Assembly: GCF_004362015.1 (NCBI RefSeq)
Contig: NZ_SNWW01000004.1
Location: 312,136 to 376,135 of the forward strand
Direction of reading: 5' to 3'
Origin: Flavobacterium chryseum
Lineage (GTDB): Bacteria; Bacteroidota; Bacteroidia; Flavobacteriales; Flavobacteriaceae
DNA length: 64,000 nt
Position numbers and translations under genes: made by a program. Shown here piece after piece: positions 1 through 8,696 of the stretch. The notes beneath the pieces are model-generated. The model was not told the origin of the DNA. It saw only the letters and a list, made by a program, of their open reading frames with translations, and made no database searches. How positions within the stretch are numbered: the stretch's first letter is position 1; each line of letters starts with the position of its first letter.

Positions 1-10
1 GGCTCAACAT

Positions 11-42
11 AAAACCATCACTTTTTAGTGGTGGTTTTTTTT
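11..42 (+). terminator. Rho-independent terminator of an upstream gene
   Basis: The stem ACCATCAC/GTGGTGGT (one wobble pair) is closed by a short T/A loop and followed by a run of eight T. It ends a gene lying before the window. Confidence 0.8.
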
Positions 43-244
43 ATTCCAAAAAGAATAACTTCATTTTTTTATTTACTTTCCCTATTCACTATCGCTCGGA
101 TCTAAATCTAAATAGTTTTAAACTTAGAATTTCCTAAATTCGAATGTTAAGGATTAGATTTCAACTTTAAGCTTGGCAACTTTTAAATCTTCGTAACATT
201 AATTTCCTTATGTTTGTTTCTTAACCAGAAAAATTATTATATAA

Positions 245-703
245 ATGGAAGAAAATTCAGTTTTCGAAAAATTTGAGTTGCAGCTCGACCAAACTGCAAA
301 AGACTTTTTAAGAGAAACTATTAAATGGGCTTACTTTTTAGGGATAGTTGGATTTGTAGGAATCGGGCTTATTTTGGCATTTGCAATTTTTGCAGGAGTT
401 ATTTTTTCTCAATTAGGCAGTACAATACCTGGAATGGGAATTTATGGCGGTTCTTTTGGAACCATTATGAGTGTTATTTACTTTTTAATGGCAGCGCTAT
501 ATTTCTTTCCTGTTTATTATCTATTCAAATTTGCTGTAAATGGTAAAAAAGCTTTTAAAGATAATAACTCGGAAGCTCTTACAGATTCTTTAGGATATCT
601 AAAATCACACTATAAATTTGTTGGAGTTTTAATGGCTTCTATAATAGTTCTATATATTCTATTAATTGTATTTGGAAGTTTGGCCGCTTTAGCAGCGAGA
701 TAA
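245..703 (+). CDS. DUF5362-type small membrane protein
   Basis: This 152-residue protein has a polar N-terminus (about 1-25) and three to four hydrophobic segments (about 27-55, 70-97 and 123-148), so it should sit in the inner membrane. Length and layout fit the DUF5362 family of Bacteroidetes, whose function is unknown. A long AT-rich leader lies upstream and a strong hairpin terminator follows, so it appears to be a single-gene unit. The assignment comes from overall resemblance, not from a catalytic motif. Confidence 0.75.
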   Translation: MEENSVFEKFELQLDQTAKDFLRETIKWAYFLGIVGFVGIGLILAFAIFAGVIFSQLGSTIPGMGIYGGSFGTIMSVIYFLMAALYFFPVYYLFKFAVNGKKAFKDNNSEALTDSLGYLKSHYKFVGVLMASIIVLYILLIVFGSLAALAAR

Positions 704-740
704 AAAGGCGAATCTAAATAATAGAATTTTCTATAAACAA

Positions 741-771
741 AAACGCCCTGAATTTTCAGGGCGTTTTTTTA
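741..771. terminator. Bidirectional terminator between convergent genes
   Basis: The stem ACGCCCTGAA/TTCAGGGCGT is flanked by A and T runs, so it can stop transcription from both the DUF5362 gene and the convergent lipoprotein gene. Confidence 0.85.
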
Positions 772-790
772 TTTTAATTAGGTTGAAAAA

Positions 791-1507
791 TTATTTTCCC
801 TCTTCCTTTTTTACTTCGGTAACAAATTTAGTTAGCTTTTTTCCGTAAAGTGATTGAGCTACTTTTGGAGTCATAGATTTTTGAATTGTATCTAAAAACT
901 TAACATTGATGTCGTAAATCTCGGCTAAAGCGATATAAGGTGCTATTTCGTGATCTTTATGATTAATGGCAAAGTTTGTAGCGTATAAATATTTTCTTTT
1001 GATGTTCGATTGTTGTTTTAAGTCGATACTGTCAATTGCTCTTTGGTCTTGTCTTTTTATTGCCTTGAATTTTGATTCTACCATAGAAAGATTTTCATCA
1101 GTAAAACGAGAATTTATCTTTTTATATTCTTCATATAATTCCTGATTTTTAGATCCTGTAATTTTAGCACCGTAAATAAAATTGTCTAAGCTGGTTTCGA
1201 TATTCATATTACCAGGTTCTGCAAAAAATAAAATATTATTATCTAATGAATTGGTTACCCCGCGATCAAGAAATAAATAAAGCATTTCAGGAGATTCTAA
1301 TTTTATATCTCTTTCAAAAGTTGAGTTTCCGTCTATTTTAATAGAATCGATGGCAATAAGTGAAGTGTCAACAACTCTTTGAATATATAAAGTTCCGTTT
1401 TTTAATCCTTTTATATTTCCTGTTAAGTGTAAACCGTCAGTAGATTCTTTTTTGCTACAAGATGCTAATAGTACAAGTGTAACAAAGGCAATAATTGATT
1501 TTTTCAT
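791..1507 (-). CDS. DUF4369-type lipoprotein without a thioredoxin domain
   Basis: The 238-residue product starts with a lipoprotein signal (lipobox LASC, Cys17). Residues about 27-125 resemble the DUF4369 domain, a beta-rich module usually found at the N-terminus of Bacteroidetes thioredoxin-like (TlpA/ResA type) lipoproteins. Residues 125-238 are helical and charged, and no CxxC is present, so the redox domain is absent. It probably sits at the membrane facing the periplasm; its role is unknown. It shares a terminator with the convergent DUF5362 gene. Confidence 0.7.
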   Translation of the reverse strand: MKKSIIAFVTLVLLASCSKKESTDGLHLTGNIKGLKNGTLYIQRVVDTSLIAIDSIKIDGNSTFERDIKLESPEMLYLFLDRGVTNSLDNNILFFAEPGNMNIETSLDNFIYGAKITGSKNQELYEEYKKINSRFTDENLSMVESKFKAIKRQDQRAIDSIDLKQQSNIKRKYLYATNFAINHKDHEIAPYIALAEIYDINVKFLDTIQKSMTPKVAQSLYGKKLTKFVTEVKKEEGK

Positions 1508-1584
1508 TGGTTTTTAGATTTTGCTGCAAAATAAAGAAAATAGTTTGAATGTATAGAAGTAGCTGTTTAATTTTTACGAAAAAT

Positions 1585-1614
1585 AAATCCCAATCTATTT
1601 CTAAATTGGGATTT
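1585..1614 (-). terminator. Hairpin downstream of the 1639-2469 lipoprotein gene
   Basis: The perfect 10-bp stem AAATCCCAAT/ATTGGGATTT has a 10-nt loop and lies just past the stop of the minus-strand lipoprotein gene. Confidence 0.7.
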
Positions 1615-1638
1615 GTTTATTTTTTAAAAATGAATTAG

Positions 1639-2469
1639 TTACATAGATAAATTATATCCTACGCCACTTTCGTGTGTATACGTGTAATTACTGTCGCAAG
1701 CATTGTTTCCGTAATCAACAACTCCGTTTAAAAAACCTCCTACAACTTTCAATTGTCCTTTCGAAATAAATTCACAAGAATATTTTTTAATCAATGTTTC
1801 TTTTACTGTTAATGTCAATGATCCGCCATTATCTGTAGTTACAGTATGAGTTCCATCAGGCATTTCATAAACATTATCATCTAATACATAAGGAGTATCA
1901 ACACCTGCAGTTTGTTTTACAGTAAGCGTTCCGGAGTTTAGATAAACTCTTCCTTTTAGATCTGTGAATTTTCCGTTAGTTACTTTTCTCGTCCATTGCG
2001 GAGTAGTAGGAACAGTAGTTGTATTGGTGTATTCAATAGTTCCTTCCAGTTTTATTCCGTTAATAGAATAGTCAATTCTTTCAATCGTCATTTTGCTTCC
2101 GGTAGTAATAACTGGCCCGGAAAGCGTAATTTTTAATTTTCCTTTTCGGGTAAGTTGGTTGCTTACACAACCTGTAGTACCAAAATCTACATTAAATACT
2201 TTTGGATATTCTGTTCCGTTTGGTTGAGTAACAATAATAGTACTACAGTTTTCAGGACCTGCATCTGCTATTTTCGTTGTAGGATTACTAGGAGCCGTTA
2301 CATATAATCCTGTTTTAATATCCATCTCAGTTGTAGCATCAATAGCTACAGATGCTCCAAGAGCGGTAGTATCAGTTTGATTAACAATTTCATCACTTCC
2401 AGAAGAACATGAAACATAAACTAATGCTGTTGTGGAAATGGTTAGAAGTAAAAAAATGGTTTTTTTCAT
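1639..2469 (-). CDS. Putative lipoprotein of unknown function
   Basis: The 276-residue protein begins with a lipoprotein signal peptide (MKKTIFLLL..., lipobox YVSC, Cys21) followed by a Ser/Thr-rich linker. The rest is rich in Thr, Gly and Val with predicted beta-strands. Four further cysteines (near residues 75, 101, 232 and 258) could form disulfides in the periplasm or at the surface. I recognise no domain. It has its own downstream hairpin and is flanked by same-strand genes with separate terminators, so it is likely transcribed alone. Confidence 0.65.
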   Translation of the reverse strand: MKKTIFLLLTISTTALVYVSCSSGSDEIVNQTDTTALGASVAIDATTEMDIKTGLYVTAPSNPTTKIADAGPENCSTIIVTQPNGTEYPKVFNVDFGTTGCVSNQLTRKGKLKITLSGPVITTGSKMTIERIDYSINGIKLEGTIEYTNTTTVPTTPQWTRKVTNGKFTDLKGRVYLNSGTLTVKQTAGVDTPYVLDDNVYEMPDGTHTVTTDNGGSLTLTVKETLIKKYSCEFISKGQLKVVGGFLNGVVDYGNNACDSNYTYTHESGVGYNLSM

Positions 2470-2533
2470 CGTAGTTTGAGTTTAAGGTTAGAATTAAAAG
2501 GCAATCAAAAATAATAAAAAAATTGGATCTGCA

Positions 2534-2566
2534 TAAAAAAATCCTGTAGGATTGATTTACAGGACT
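2534..2566 (-). terminator. Terminator of the patatin gene
   Basis: On the minus strand the stem TCCTGTA/TACAGGA is followed by a run of seven T, about 70 nt past the patatin stop codon. Confidence 0.8.
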
Positions 2567-2633
2567 TTAAATGTTATTAACGATAAATATACTATAATTA
2601 TTGTTCTATAGTGAAGGTCTTAATCGAATTGAC

Positions 2634-3899
2634 TCAAACTGTTTGGTAATATTTACTTTTAGCTCTTCTGATATCTTTATATTTTTCCCAATCAAATTTC
2701 GTTAGAAACTCTGCAGCTTTTTGCGCCCCGCGAATAAAGAGGTCTATTTTTGCATCTTCCGTAAGATTAAAATTGAGCCAGTTATGACTTCCGGTATCTA
2801 TATATCCAATTAAGTTTTTAAAATCCGGATTCTTTTTTAGAAATTCTGAATCATAGCCATATCTCGCCGTATCAAACATAGAGCTTATCAGATTTGAGAC
2901 TTTTTCATTTTTATTGGTTTCATTTTTATCATAACCCAGTTTTATACCAAATGTTGGTGAGACAGGAACGGTTAGGTTTTCATGAAAAATATCAATTGGA
3001 AAATTTGAAATTATTCCTCCATCCATAAATACAACTTCTGAAGGAACCGAGGTTCTTAACCCCGTTTCATCATTCCATTTATTCCAGGCTTCTACGCCTA
3101 CGGGAATATTTTTAATTTTAAACGGCGTAAAAAATAATGGAATTGACATAGATGCCCTCACGAAATCGGCAGGATTCTGAACATCCGGATTTGAGTAAAA
3201 TAGATCAATCATTTTTGGAAAAACAATTTTACTTTCGGTCGTAATATCAGCTGCTATAATTGCAATATTACTCCAATGGTCCGGTCTTTTATATTCTTCT
3301 CTGTCTCCAAGATTAACCTTATTTATTTGAAATAATGTATTTCCATCCGAGACACCTTTTGATCTTAGTGCCTTTAAATCGGCATAATTTTTTATTCCTT
3401 TTTGCGAAAGAAGATTCGAGATCCAGATATGAAAATTATTGCCGGGATTTAAGCCGAGATCATCTTTAAAATTATCTACAACCTGACATCCTTTCATAAC
3501 AAGTTTAAGATTGCTCGAATCGCTTAACAAAGCATCAATAAATTCTCGTGCGTCCTGATCTCCATCAACAAAATCATATAAATTTTTGTTGCAAAGGCAA
3601 TCTAGAATCCATTCTGATTTTTCGAGGTCACAAGTACCTGCGGCGGCCATAAGCATGGTATTGATACTGCCGGCAGATGTTCCTGCCAAACTTAAAAAAC
3701 GAATGCCCATTTTTTCTAAAACATATACATAACCAACCAAAGCAATTCCTAATACACCACCGCCTTCTTGTACTAAATCAACATATTGATTATTGTGGGA
3801 GTCTACAATGTCTGAAAATTTTTTGTCCGGAATTTGAGATCTTAAATCTCGCAGAATGGTTAAGACTTCACCATTTTCTGTAAATTTCTTTTTATCCAT
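2634..3899 (-). CDS. Patatin-like phospholipase
   Basis: The 421-residue protein belongs to the patatin family of Ser-Asp dyad lipid acyl hydrolases. The oxyanion-hole motif is EGGGVLG (residues 45-51), the nucleophile elbow is GTSAG with Ser75, and the catalytic Asp is Asp293 in FMDGG. The usual GGGxRG arginine is replaced (GGGVLG). There is no signal peptide, so it acts in the cytoplasm or on the inner face of the membrane. It is longer than the core domain, with an insertion at about 95-210. Substrate unknown; membrane phospholipid is the family expectation. Confidence 0.88.
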   Translation of the reverse strand: MDKKKFTENGEVLTILRDLRSQIPDKKFSDIVDSHNNQYVDLVQEGGGVLGIALVGYVYVLEKMGIRFLSLAGTSAGSINTMLMAAAGTCDLEKSEWILDCLCNKNLYDFVDGDQDAREFIDALLSDSSNLKLVMKGCQVVDNFKDDLGLNPGNNFHIWISNLLSQKGIKNYADLKALRSKGVSDGNTLFQINKVNLGDREEYKRPDHWSNIAIIAADITTESKIVFPKMIDLFYSNPDVQNPADFVRASMSIPLFFTPFKIKNIPVGVEAWNKWNDETGLRTSVPSEVVFMDGGIISNFPIDIFHENLTVPVSPTFGIKLGYDKNETNKNEKVSNLISSMFDTARYGYDSEFLKKNPDFKNLIGYIDTGSHNWLNFNLTEDAKIDLFIRGAQKAAEFLTKFDWEKYKDIRRAKSKYYQTV

Positions 3900-4055
3900 G
3901 ATTTCTAAAATTAAGTAATGATTTAAATTTTATTGTATTTTACTTAATATCAGTAGGTTGTGTTTGGTGTGATAAAATTATAGAATTGGTTTTTGCTGGG
4001 AAAGGGGATAAATACCCATTTTTTTAATGTAAGTACTTCTTTTCCAATGAAATAT

Positions 4056-4086
4056 AAAAAAAACCTGCAAGTGTTACTTGCAGGTT
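4056..4086 (-). terminator. htpG terminator
   Basis: The perfect stem AACCTGCAAGT/ACTTGCAGGTT with a 3-nt loop is followed on the minus strand by a T run, just beyond the htpG stop. Confidence 0.85.
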
Positions 4087-4115
4087 TTAGTAATTATAGT
4101 AAGATTTTAAAATCC

Positions 4116-5999
4116 TTATTTGATCATTTCAAAACTTCTTTTTACAAAAGCGGTTAAAGCTTCGCCTTTTAAAAGGTTTTGAGATAATTTAGCTAAATCT
4201 AAAGCTTGTTTAACCAAATGTTCCTGATGTGATTTATCTTCAGTATTCAGGATATTTGTAGCCAAATCAGAATTTGTATTTACAACTAAATTGTACATTT
4301 CCGGCATATTGCCCATTCCGAACATTCCGCCACCGCCAGACTGACTCATTTCTTTCATTCTACGCATAAATTCCGGTTGCGTAATCATGAATGGAGCAGC
4401 TTGACTATCCATAGCTTCCAATTGAACGCTATATGCTTTAGGAATATAAGCTTCTAAAGAAGTTTTTAAAGTTTCTTTTTCTTCATCAGATAATTTAGAA
4501 ATCGTGTTTTCATCTTTTTTGATTAAATTATCTATATGGTCAGAATCTACACGAACAAAAGTTAAACCGCTGTTGTCACCTTCAATTTTTTGAATTAAGT
4601 GTGAGATAATCGGAGAGTCTAAAAGTAATACTTCATATCCTTTTTCTTTTGCTGTTTCAATATAAGAGTGTTGCGCTTCTTTATTTCCGGCATAAAGCAC
4701 AACCAGTTTTCCATCTTTATCCGTTTGTTTTTCTTTTAATTTCTCTTTTAATTCTTCAAGAGTAAAGTAAGTATCATCTACAGTTGGATATAAAACAAAT
4801 GCGCCAGCTTTTTCGTAGAATTTATCCTCAGAAAGCATTCCGTACTCTAAAACGATTTTAATGTCGTTCCATTTAGCTTCAAAATCAGCACGATTTTCGG
4901 TGAATAATGCTTTTAATTTATCAGCTACTTTACGAGTAATATAGTTTGAAATTTTCTTAACTGCACCATCAGCCTGTAAACCAGAACGAGAAACGTTTAA
5001 TGGAATGTCCGGTGAATCGATAACTCCTTTTAACATTGTCAAAAATTCAGGAACAATTCCTTCTACGTTATCAGTAACGTAAACCTGGTTTTGGTACAAT
5101 TGAATTTTATCTTTCTGAATTTGTAAATCTGATCCTAATTTAGGGAAATACAAAATACCAGTTAAGTTAAACGGATAATCTACATTTAAATGAATGTTGA
5201 ATAAAGGCTCTTCGAATTGCATTGGATACAATTCTCTGTAAAAGTTTTTATAATCTTCATCAGATAATTCAGTAGGCTGTTTCGTCCACGCCGGATTTGG
5301 ATTATTGATGATATTGTCAGTTTCAACTGTTTCGTTGATATAATCTTCAGGAGCATCTTCCGGTTTTGGAAGTGTTTCTGTTCTTGTTCCAAATTTAATT
5401 GGAATAGGCATAAACTTGTTATACTTATTCAATAATCCGCTGATTTTAGAATCTTCTAAAAATTCAAGAGAATCTTCGGCAACATGAAGAATGATTTCTG
5501 TACCACGTGAAGTTTTGTCAGCCGGCTCTAAAGTAAATTCAGGACTTCCGTCACATGTCCAGTGAGCAGCTGGTTCATCTTTGTATGATTTAGTAATGAT
5601 TTCTACTTTTTCTGCAACCATAAATGCAGAATAAAAACCAAGACCAAAGTGGCCAATAATTCCAGAATCTTTAGCAGAATCTTTGTATTTATCCAAAAAT
5701 TCCTCAGCTCCGGAAAAAGCAACCTGATTAATGTATTTTTCTACTTCATCAGCAGTCATACCTAAACCCTGGTCGATAATGTGGATTTTTTTTCCTTCTT
5801 TATCAACTTTGATTTCAATAACCGGATTTCCGTATTCGACTTTAGCTTCGCCAATGCTAATAAGGTGTTTTAATTTTAAAGTAGCATCGGTTCCGTTTGA
5901 TACCAGCTCACGCAAGAAAATTTCGTGATCGCTGTACAAGAACTTTTTGATTAAAGGAAAGATGTTTTCTACTGAAACATTAATTTTACCTGTTGTCAT
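4116..5999 (-). CDS. htpG: Chaperone protein HtpG (Hsp90)
   Basis: The 627-residue length is normal for bacterial Hsp90. The N-terminal GHKL ATPase shows ELVSNGTDAT with Glu31, DQGLGM with Asp76, and the glycine-rich lid GHFGLGF (116-122). The middle and dimerisation domains follow, including the conserved phrase SRSGLQAD. The C-terminus has a Gly/Met-rich stretch (GGGGMFGMGNMPEM). It is an ATP-driven cytosolic chaperone for client proteins. It forms its own unit with a strong terminator and diverges from the lipoprotein gene at 6203. Confidence 0.97.
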   Translation of the reverse strand: MTTGKINVSVENIFPLIKKFLYSDHEIFLRELVSNGTDATLKLKHLISIGEAKVEYGNPVIEIKVDKEGKKIHIIDQGLGMTADEVEKYINQVAFSGAEEFLDKYKDSAKDSGIIGHFGLGFYSAFMVAEKVEIITKSYKDEPAAHWTCDGSPEFTLEPADKTSRGTEIILHVAEDSLEFLEDSKISGLLNKYNKFMPIPIKFGTRTETLPKPEDAPEDYINETVETDNIINNPNPAWTKQPTELSDEDYKNFYRELYPMQFEEPLFNIHLNVDYPFNLTGILYFPKLGSDLQIQKDKIQLYQNQVYVTDNVEGIVPEFLTMLKGVIDSPDIPLNVSRSGLQADGAVKKISNYITRKVADKLKALFTENRADFEAKWNDIKIVLEYGMLSEDKFYEKAGAFVLYPTVDDTYFTLEELKEKLKEKQTDKDGKLVVLYAGNKEAQHSYIETAKEKGYEVLLLDSPIISHLIQKIEGDNSGLTFVRVDSDHIDNLIKKDENTISKLSDEEKETLKTSLEAYIPKAYSVQLEAMDSQAAPFMITQPEFMRRMKEMSQSGGGGMFGMGNMPEMYNLVVNTNSDLATNILNTEDKSHQEHLVKQALDLAKLSQNLLKGEALTAFVKRSFEMIK

Positions 6000-6140
6000 A
6001 TTTTTTTTATTTTTTAGTTAAAGTAATGGTTTTCATTTCTTCAAATAGAATACCAATTATAATATAATGACAAAATGGCGCAAGTGTTAATTTTGAAAGA
6101 AATTAATTAGATTTTAGAACATAACTTGTGCTATGAATTG

Positions 6141-6148
6141 TATCTTTG
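6141..6148 (+). promoter_or_regulatory. -7 element for the lipoprotein-OmpA pair
   Basis: TATCTTTG matches the Bacteroidetes TAnnTTTG -7 consensus exactly and lies 55 nt before the start. The nearest upstream TTG is only 12 nt away, so the -33 half is not convincing. Confidence 0.5.
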
Positions 6149-6202
6149 TGGTACAGTAATTGTTAAACGTGTAAGTATTAACTTAAATAAAAAATGTTCA
6201 AA

Positions 6203-6703
6203 ATGAAGAAAATTATTTTCATTTGCATGATTGCCACGATGTTATTCGCGTGTAAATCAGCTTCGTCAACAGCTTCAACAGAAGCGACACCACTATCGAC
6301 TAAACTTGACAGACCTTCTCAAGTAGCTATTAAAGGGAATTGGATTTTAACCAATGTAACTTACGCAGGTTCTGATTATATCAAAGTAACTTCTTTCGAT
6401 CTTGCAGATTCAAAATGCTTTATCGGCAGTACTTGGAATTTCATTTCAAACAATAATAAAGGTACGATGACTTTAACATCAGCTAGCTGTACCTCGTTTA
6501 CTTCTCCAATTGTGTGGAGTATCAATAATCAAGGACTTTTTGTACTTAAAATTGTTAACCCTGGAACAAAATCAAAAAATGTTAAGGAAGGATACTTATT
6601 AAAAGTAGCCGGTTTATCTGATAACTCATTTCAGTTAATCGACAATATTAATGTTGGAGGACAATCTAAGGATGTTACTTACCAATTTCAAAGAGCCAAT
6701 TAA
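6203..6703 (+). CDS. Lipocalin-like lipoprotein
   Basis: Starting at the second in-frame ATG gives MKKIIF..., a standard lipoprotein signal with lipobox LFAC (Cys17); an ATG three codons earlier is also possible. The mature part (about 145 residues) has GNWILTNVTY near its start, the opening strand of lipocalin-like domains in Bacteroidetes, and ends in a beta-strand. It lies 19 nt upstream of an OmpA-type lipoprotein gene, so the two probably form an operon and share an envelope role. Ligand unknown. Confidence 0.65.
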   Translation: MKKIIFICMIATMLFACKSASSTASTEATPLSTKLDRPSQVAIKGNWILTNVTYAGSDYIKVTSFDLADSKCFIGSTWNFISNNNKGTMTLTSASCTSFTSPIVWSINNQGLFVLKIVNPGTKSKNVKEGYLLKVAGLSDNSFQLIDNINVGGQSKDVTYQFQRAN

Positions 6704-6722
6704 ATAATAAAAAAGAATAAAA

Positions 6723-7418
6723 ATGAAAAAGATAACAGTTTTAGGATTGAGCAGTTTACTTGTATTAGTTAGTTTTTTTGCAAGTTGTGATTCAGTAAAA
6801 AATGCAAATAATACACAAAAAGGAGCAGGAATCGGTGTAGTAGCCGGAGGTCTTATTGGAGGTATTTTAGGAAATAATTTAGGAAAAGGCGGTAACGCTG
6901 CTTTAGGTGCTGCAATTGGTGCTGCCGTAGGTGGTGGAACTGGTGCACTTATTGGAAACAAAATGGACAAACAAGCTCGTGAAATCGATCAGGCTTTGCC
7001 AGGTGCATCAGTTGAAAGAGTAGGTGAAGGAATTCACTTAACTTTAAATGAAAATGCAGTTCGTTTTGATACTAACAAATCTACTTTGACATCTCAGGCG
7101 AAAGCAAATTTAGATAAATTGGTTCCTGTATTTAATGAATACGGAGATACTGATATTCAAATTTTTGGTTATACTGATAATACAGGAAAACCAGAATACA
7201 ACCTGACACTTTCAGGACAAAGAGCAGCATCTGTACAAGCTTATTTAGCTTCAAAAGGATTAAAATCAAGCCGTTTCAAAACTTCAGGTTTAGGAATCGT
7301 TGATCCAATTGCAACAAATGATACTCCGGAAGGAAGAGCTCAAAACCGTCGTGTAGAATTCTCAATTACTGCAAACGACAAAATGGTAAATGACGCAAAA
7401 GCTGAAGCAGGAAAATAA
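6723..7418 (+). CDS. OmpA-family lipoprotein with glycine zipper
   Basis: The 231-residue protein has a lipoprotein signal (Cys22) and a glycine-zipper segment (about 34-80) that could insert in or lie along the membrane. The OmpA C-terminal domain (about 105-215) carries the peptidoglycan-binding residues Asp152 (GYTDNTG), Arg167 (LSGQRA) and Arg209/210 (QNRRVEF). It should tether the outer membrane to peptidoglycan. It is the second gene of a pair with the lipocalin-like lipoprotein and is followed by a terminator. Confidence 0.9.
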   Translation: MKKITVLGLSSLLVLVSFFASCDSVKNANNTQKGAGIGVVAGGLIGGILGNNLGKGGNAALGAAIGAAVGGGTGALIGNKMDKQAREIDQALPGASVERVGEGIHLTLNENAVRFDTNKSTLTSQAKANLDKLVPVFNEYGDTDIQIFGYTDNTGKPEYNLTLSGQRAASVQAYLASKGLKSSRFKTSGLGIVDPIATNDTPEGRAQNRRVEFSITANDKMVNDAKAEAGK

Positions 7419-7443
7419 TTTCAGTAGCAATAAAATTTATTAA

Positions 7444-7476
7444 AAGCTGTTTCTTAATTGAAGCAGCTTTTTTTTT
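7444..7476 (+). terminator. Terminator after the OmpA gene
   Basis: The stem AAGCTGTTTC/GAAGCAGCTT, with one G-U pair, is followed by a T9 run. The tail of the T run doubles as the TTTG -33 element of the next promoter. Confidence 0.8.
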
Positions 7477-7505
7477 GACTTTAGAAATTAAACATTGTAA
7501 ATTTG
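7475..7505 (+). promoter_or_regulatory. Promoter of the ABC ATPase gene
   Basis: TTG (7475-7477), a 20-nt spacer and TAAATTTG (7498-7505) match the Flavobacterium consensus TTG-N17-23-TAnnTTTG. The TTG codon at 7503 that would open a longer reading frame lies inside the -7 box, so translation must begin downstream, at the ATG at 7524. Confidence 0.8.
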
Positions 7506-7523
7506 GACTTTCAAATACACCCC

Positions 7524-8474
7524 ATGCTCGATATTAAAAATATTTCATTTTCGTACACAGAAAATCCCGTTATTAAAAACGTATCTTTTACTATAAATAA
7601 AGGAGAAAATATTGCCATTATAGGAGAGAGCGGTTGCGGAAAAAGCACTTTGCTTAAACTTATGTATGGTTTATATGATCTAAATGAAGGTCAGATTTCG
7701 TATAATGAAAAACCAATTTTAGGTCCTAAATATAATTTGATTCCCGGAATGCCTTATATGAAATATTTGGCTCAGGATTTTGATTTGTCTCTATTTGAAA
7801 CTGTTGCAGAAAACGTGGGAAAGTTTCTTTCAAACGGTTTTGCCAACATGAAAAAACTGCGCGTTCAGGAATTACTGGAAATGGTAGAAATGGAGCAATT
7901 CTCTAACGTAAAAACTAAATATTTAAGCGGAGGACAAATGCAGCGTGTAGCTTTGGTTCGCGTTCTGGCATTAGAACCCGAAGTAATTTTACTTGATGAA
8001 CCCTTTAGCCAAATTGATGCCTTTCGTAAAAACGCATTGCGCCGTAATTTATTTAGATATTTAAAGCAGAAAGGAATTACTTGTATTATCGCAACACATG
8101 ATAGTACAGATGCTTTGTCGTTTGCAGATGAAGTAATTGTAATGCGTAACGGAGAAGTTATTGTAAAAGGTGATCCAACAAAAATTTACGAAGATCCGGA
8201 AACTAAATATGTAGCTTCATTATTTGGAGAAGTGAATGAAGTTGCAACACATTTGCTCGTTCCTTACGAAGATGAAACGCATAAAACATTAGTATATCCG
8301 CATCAGTTTAAAATGGTTGCAGAATCTAACTTGCCGGTAAAAATCAGGCGGACTTATTTTAGGGGAAATCATTATTTAATAGAATCAGTTTATAAACGTC
8401 AGTTAATATTTTTTGAAAGTGAAATTGATTTACCTCTTGAAGAAAATGTTTTTCTGAGTTTAAATTATTTATAA
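7524..8474 (+). CDS. ABC transporter ATP-binding protein
   Basis: The 316-residue protein has a full ABC ATPase domain: Walker A GESGCGKS (34-41), Q-loop AQDFD (about 83), signature LSGGQ (134-138), Walker B VILLDE (154-159) and switch His192. About 90 further residues (225-316) form a TOBE-like or regulatory tail, as in import-type ATPases. No permease gene is adjacent, so its membrane partner must be elsewhere. The start is set by the promoter, which overlaps the upstream alternative TTG. A strong hairpin terminator follows, so it is a single-gene unit. Confidence 0.85.
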   Translation: MLDIKNISFSYTENPVIKNVSFTINKGENIAIIGESGCGKSTLLKLMYGLYDLNEGQISYNEKPILGPKYNLIPGMPYMKYLAQDFDLSLFETVAENVGKFLSNGFANMKKLRVQELLEMVEMEQFSNVKTKYLSGGQMQRVALVRVLALEPEVILLDEPFSQIDAFRKNALRRNLFRYLKQKGITCIIATHDSTDALSFADEVIVMRNGEVIVKGDPTKIYEDPETKYVASLFGEVNEVATHLLVPYEDETHKTLVYPHQFKMVAESNLPVKIRRTYFRGNHYLIESVYKRQLIFFESEIDLPLEENVFLSLNYL

Positions 8475-8477
8475 GAT

Positions 8478-8515
8478 AAAAAGCCATAAACTGTAAAATG
8501 AGTTTATGGCTTTTT
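8478..8515 (+). terminator. Terminator of the ABC ATPase gene
   Basis: A perfect 15-bp stem (AAAAAGCCATAAACT and its complement) with an 8-nt loop ends in a T run. Confidence 0.9.
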
Positions 8516-8625
8516 AATTTTTATGTATGTTTTTGAGGTAAAAACTGTTTTTCTATCAATAAAAAGATACTAACGAATATATAATTAAAAGATATTAAAT
8601 TGCTAATTACGAAAAAAACAGTAAT

Positions 8626-8660
8626 TTGTACGCTAATGTTTTAAAGTATACCTAAATTTG
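8626..8660 (+). promoter_or_regulatory. fabH promoter
   Basis: The -7 element TAAATTTG (8653-8660) is a perfect match and TTTG ends at 8628; the 24-nt spacer is slightly long. The start codon is 36 nt downstream of the -7 box. Confidence 0.65.
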
Positions 8661-8696
8661 CAATCCAATTTTTTTAACAAATAACAAAAAGAATAT

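Noticed and set aside
6635..6970. 111-residue Pro/Ala-rich minus-strand frame
   Set aside because: It is antisense to the glycine-zipper part of the OmpA lipoprotein; its Pro/Ala composition simply mirrors Gly codons.
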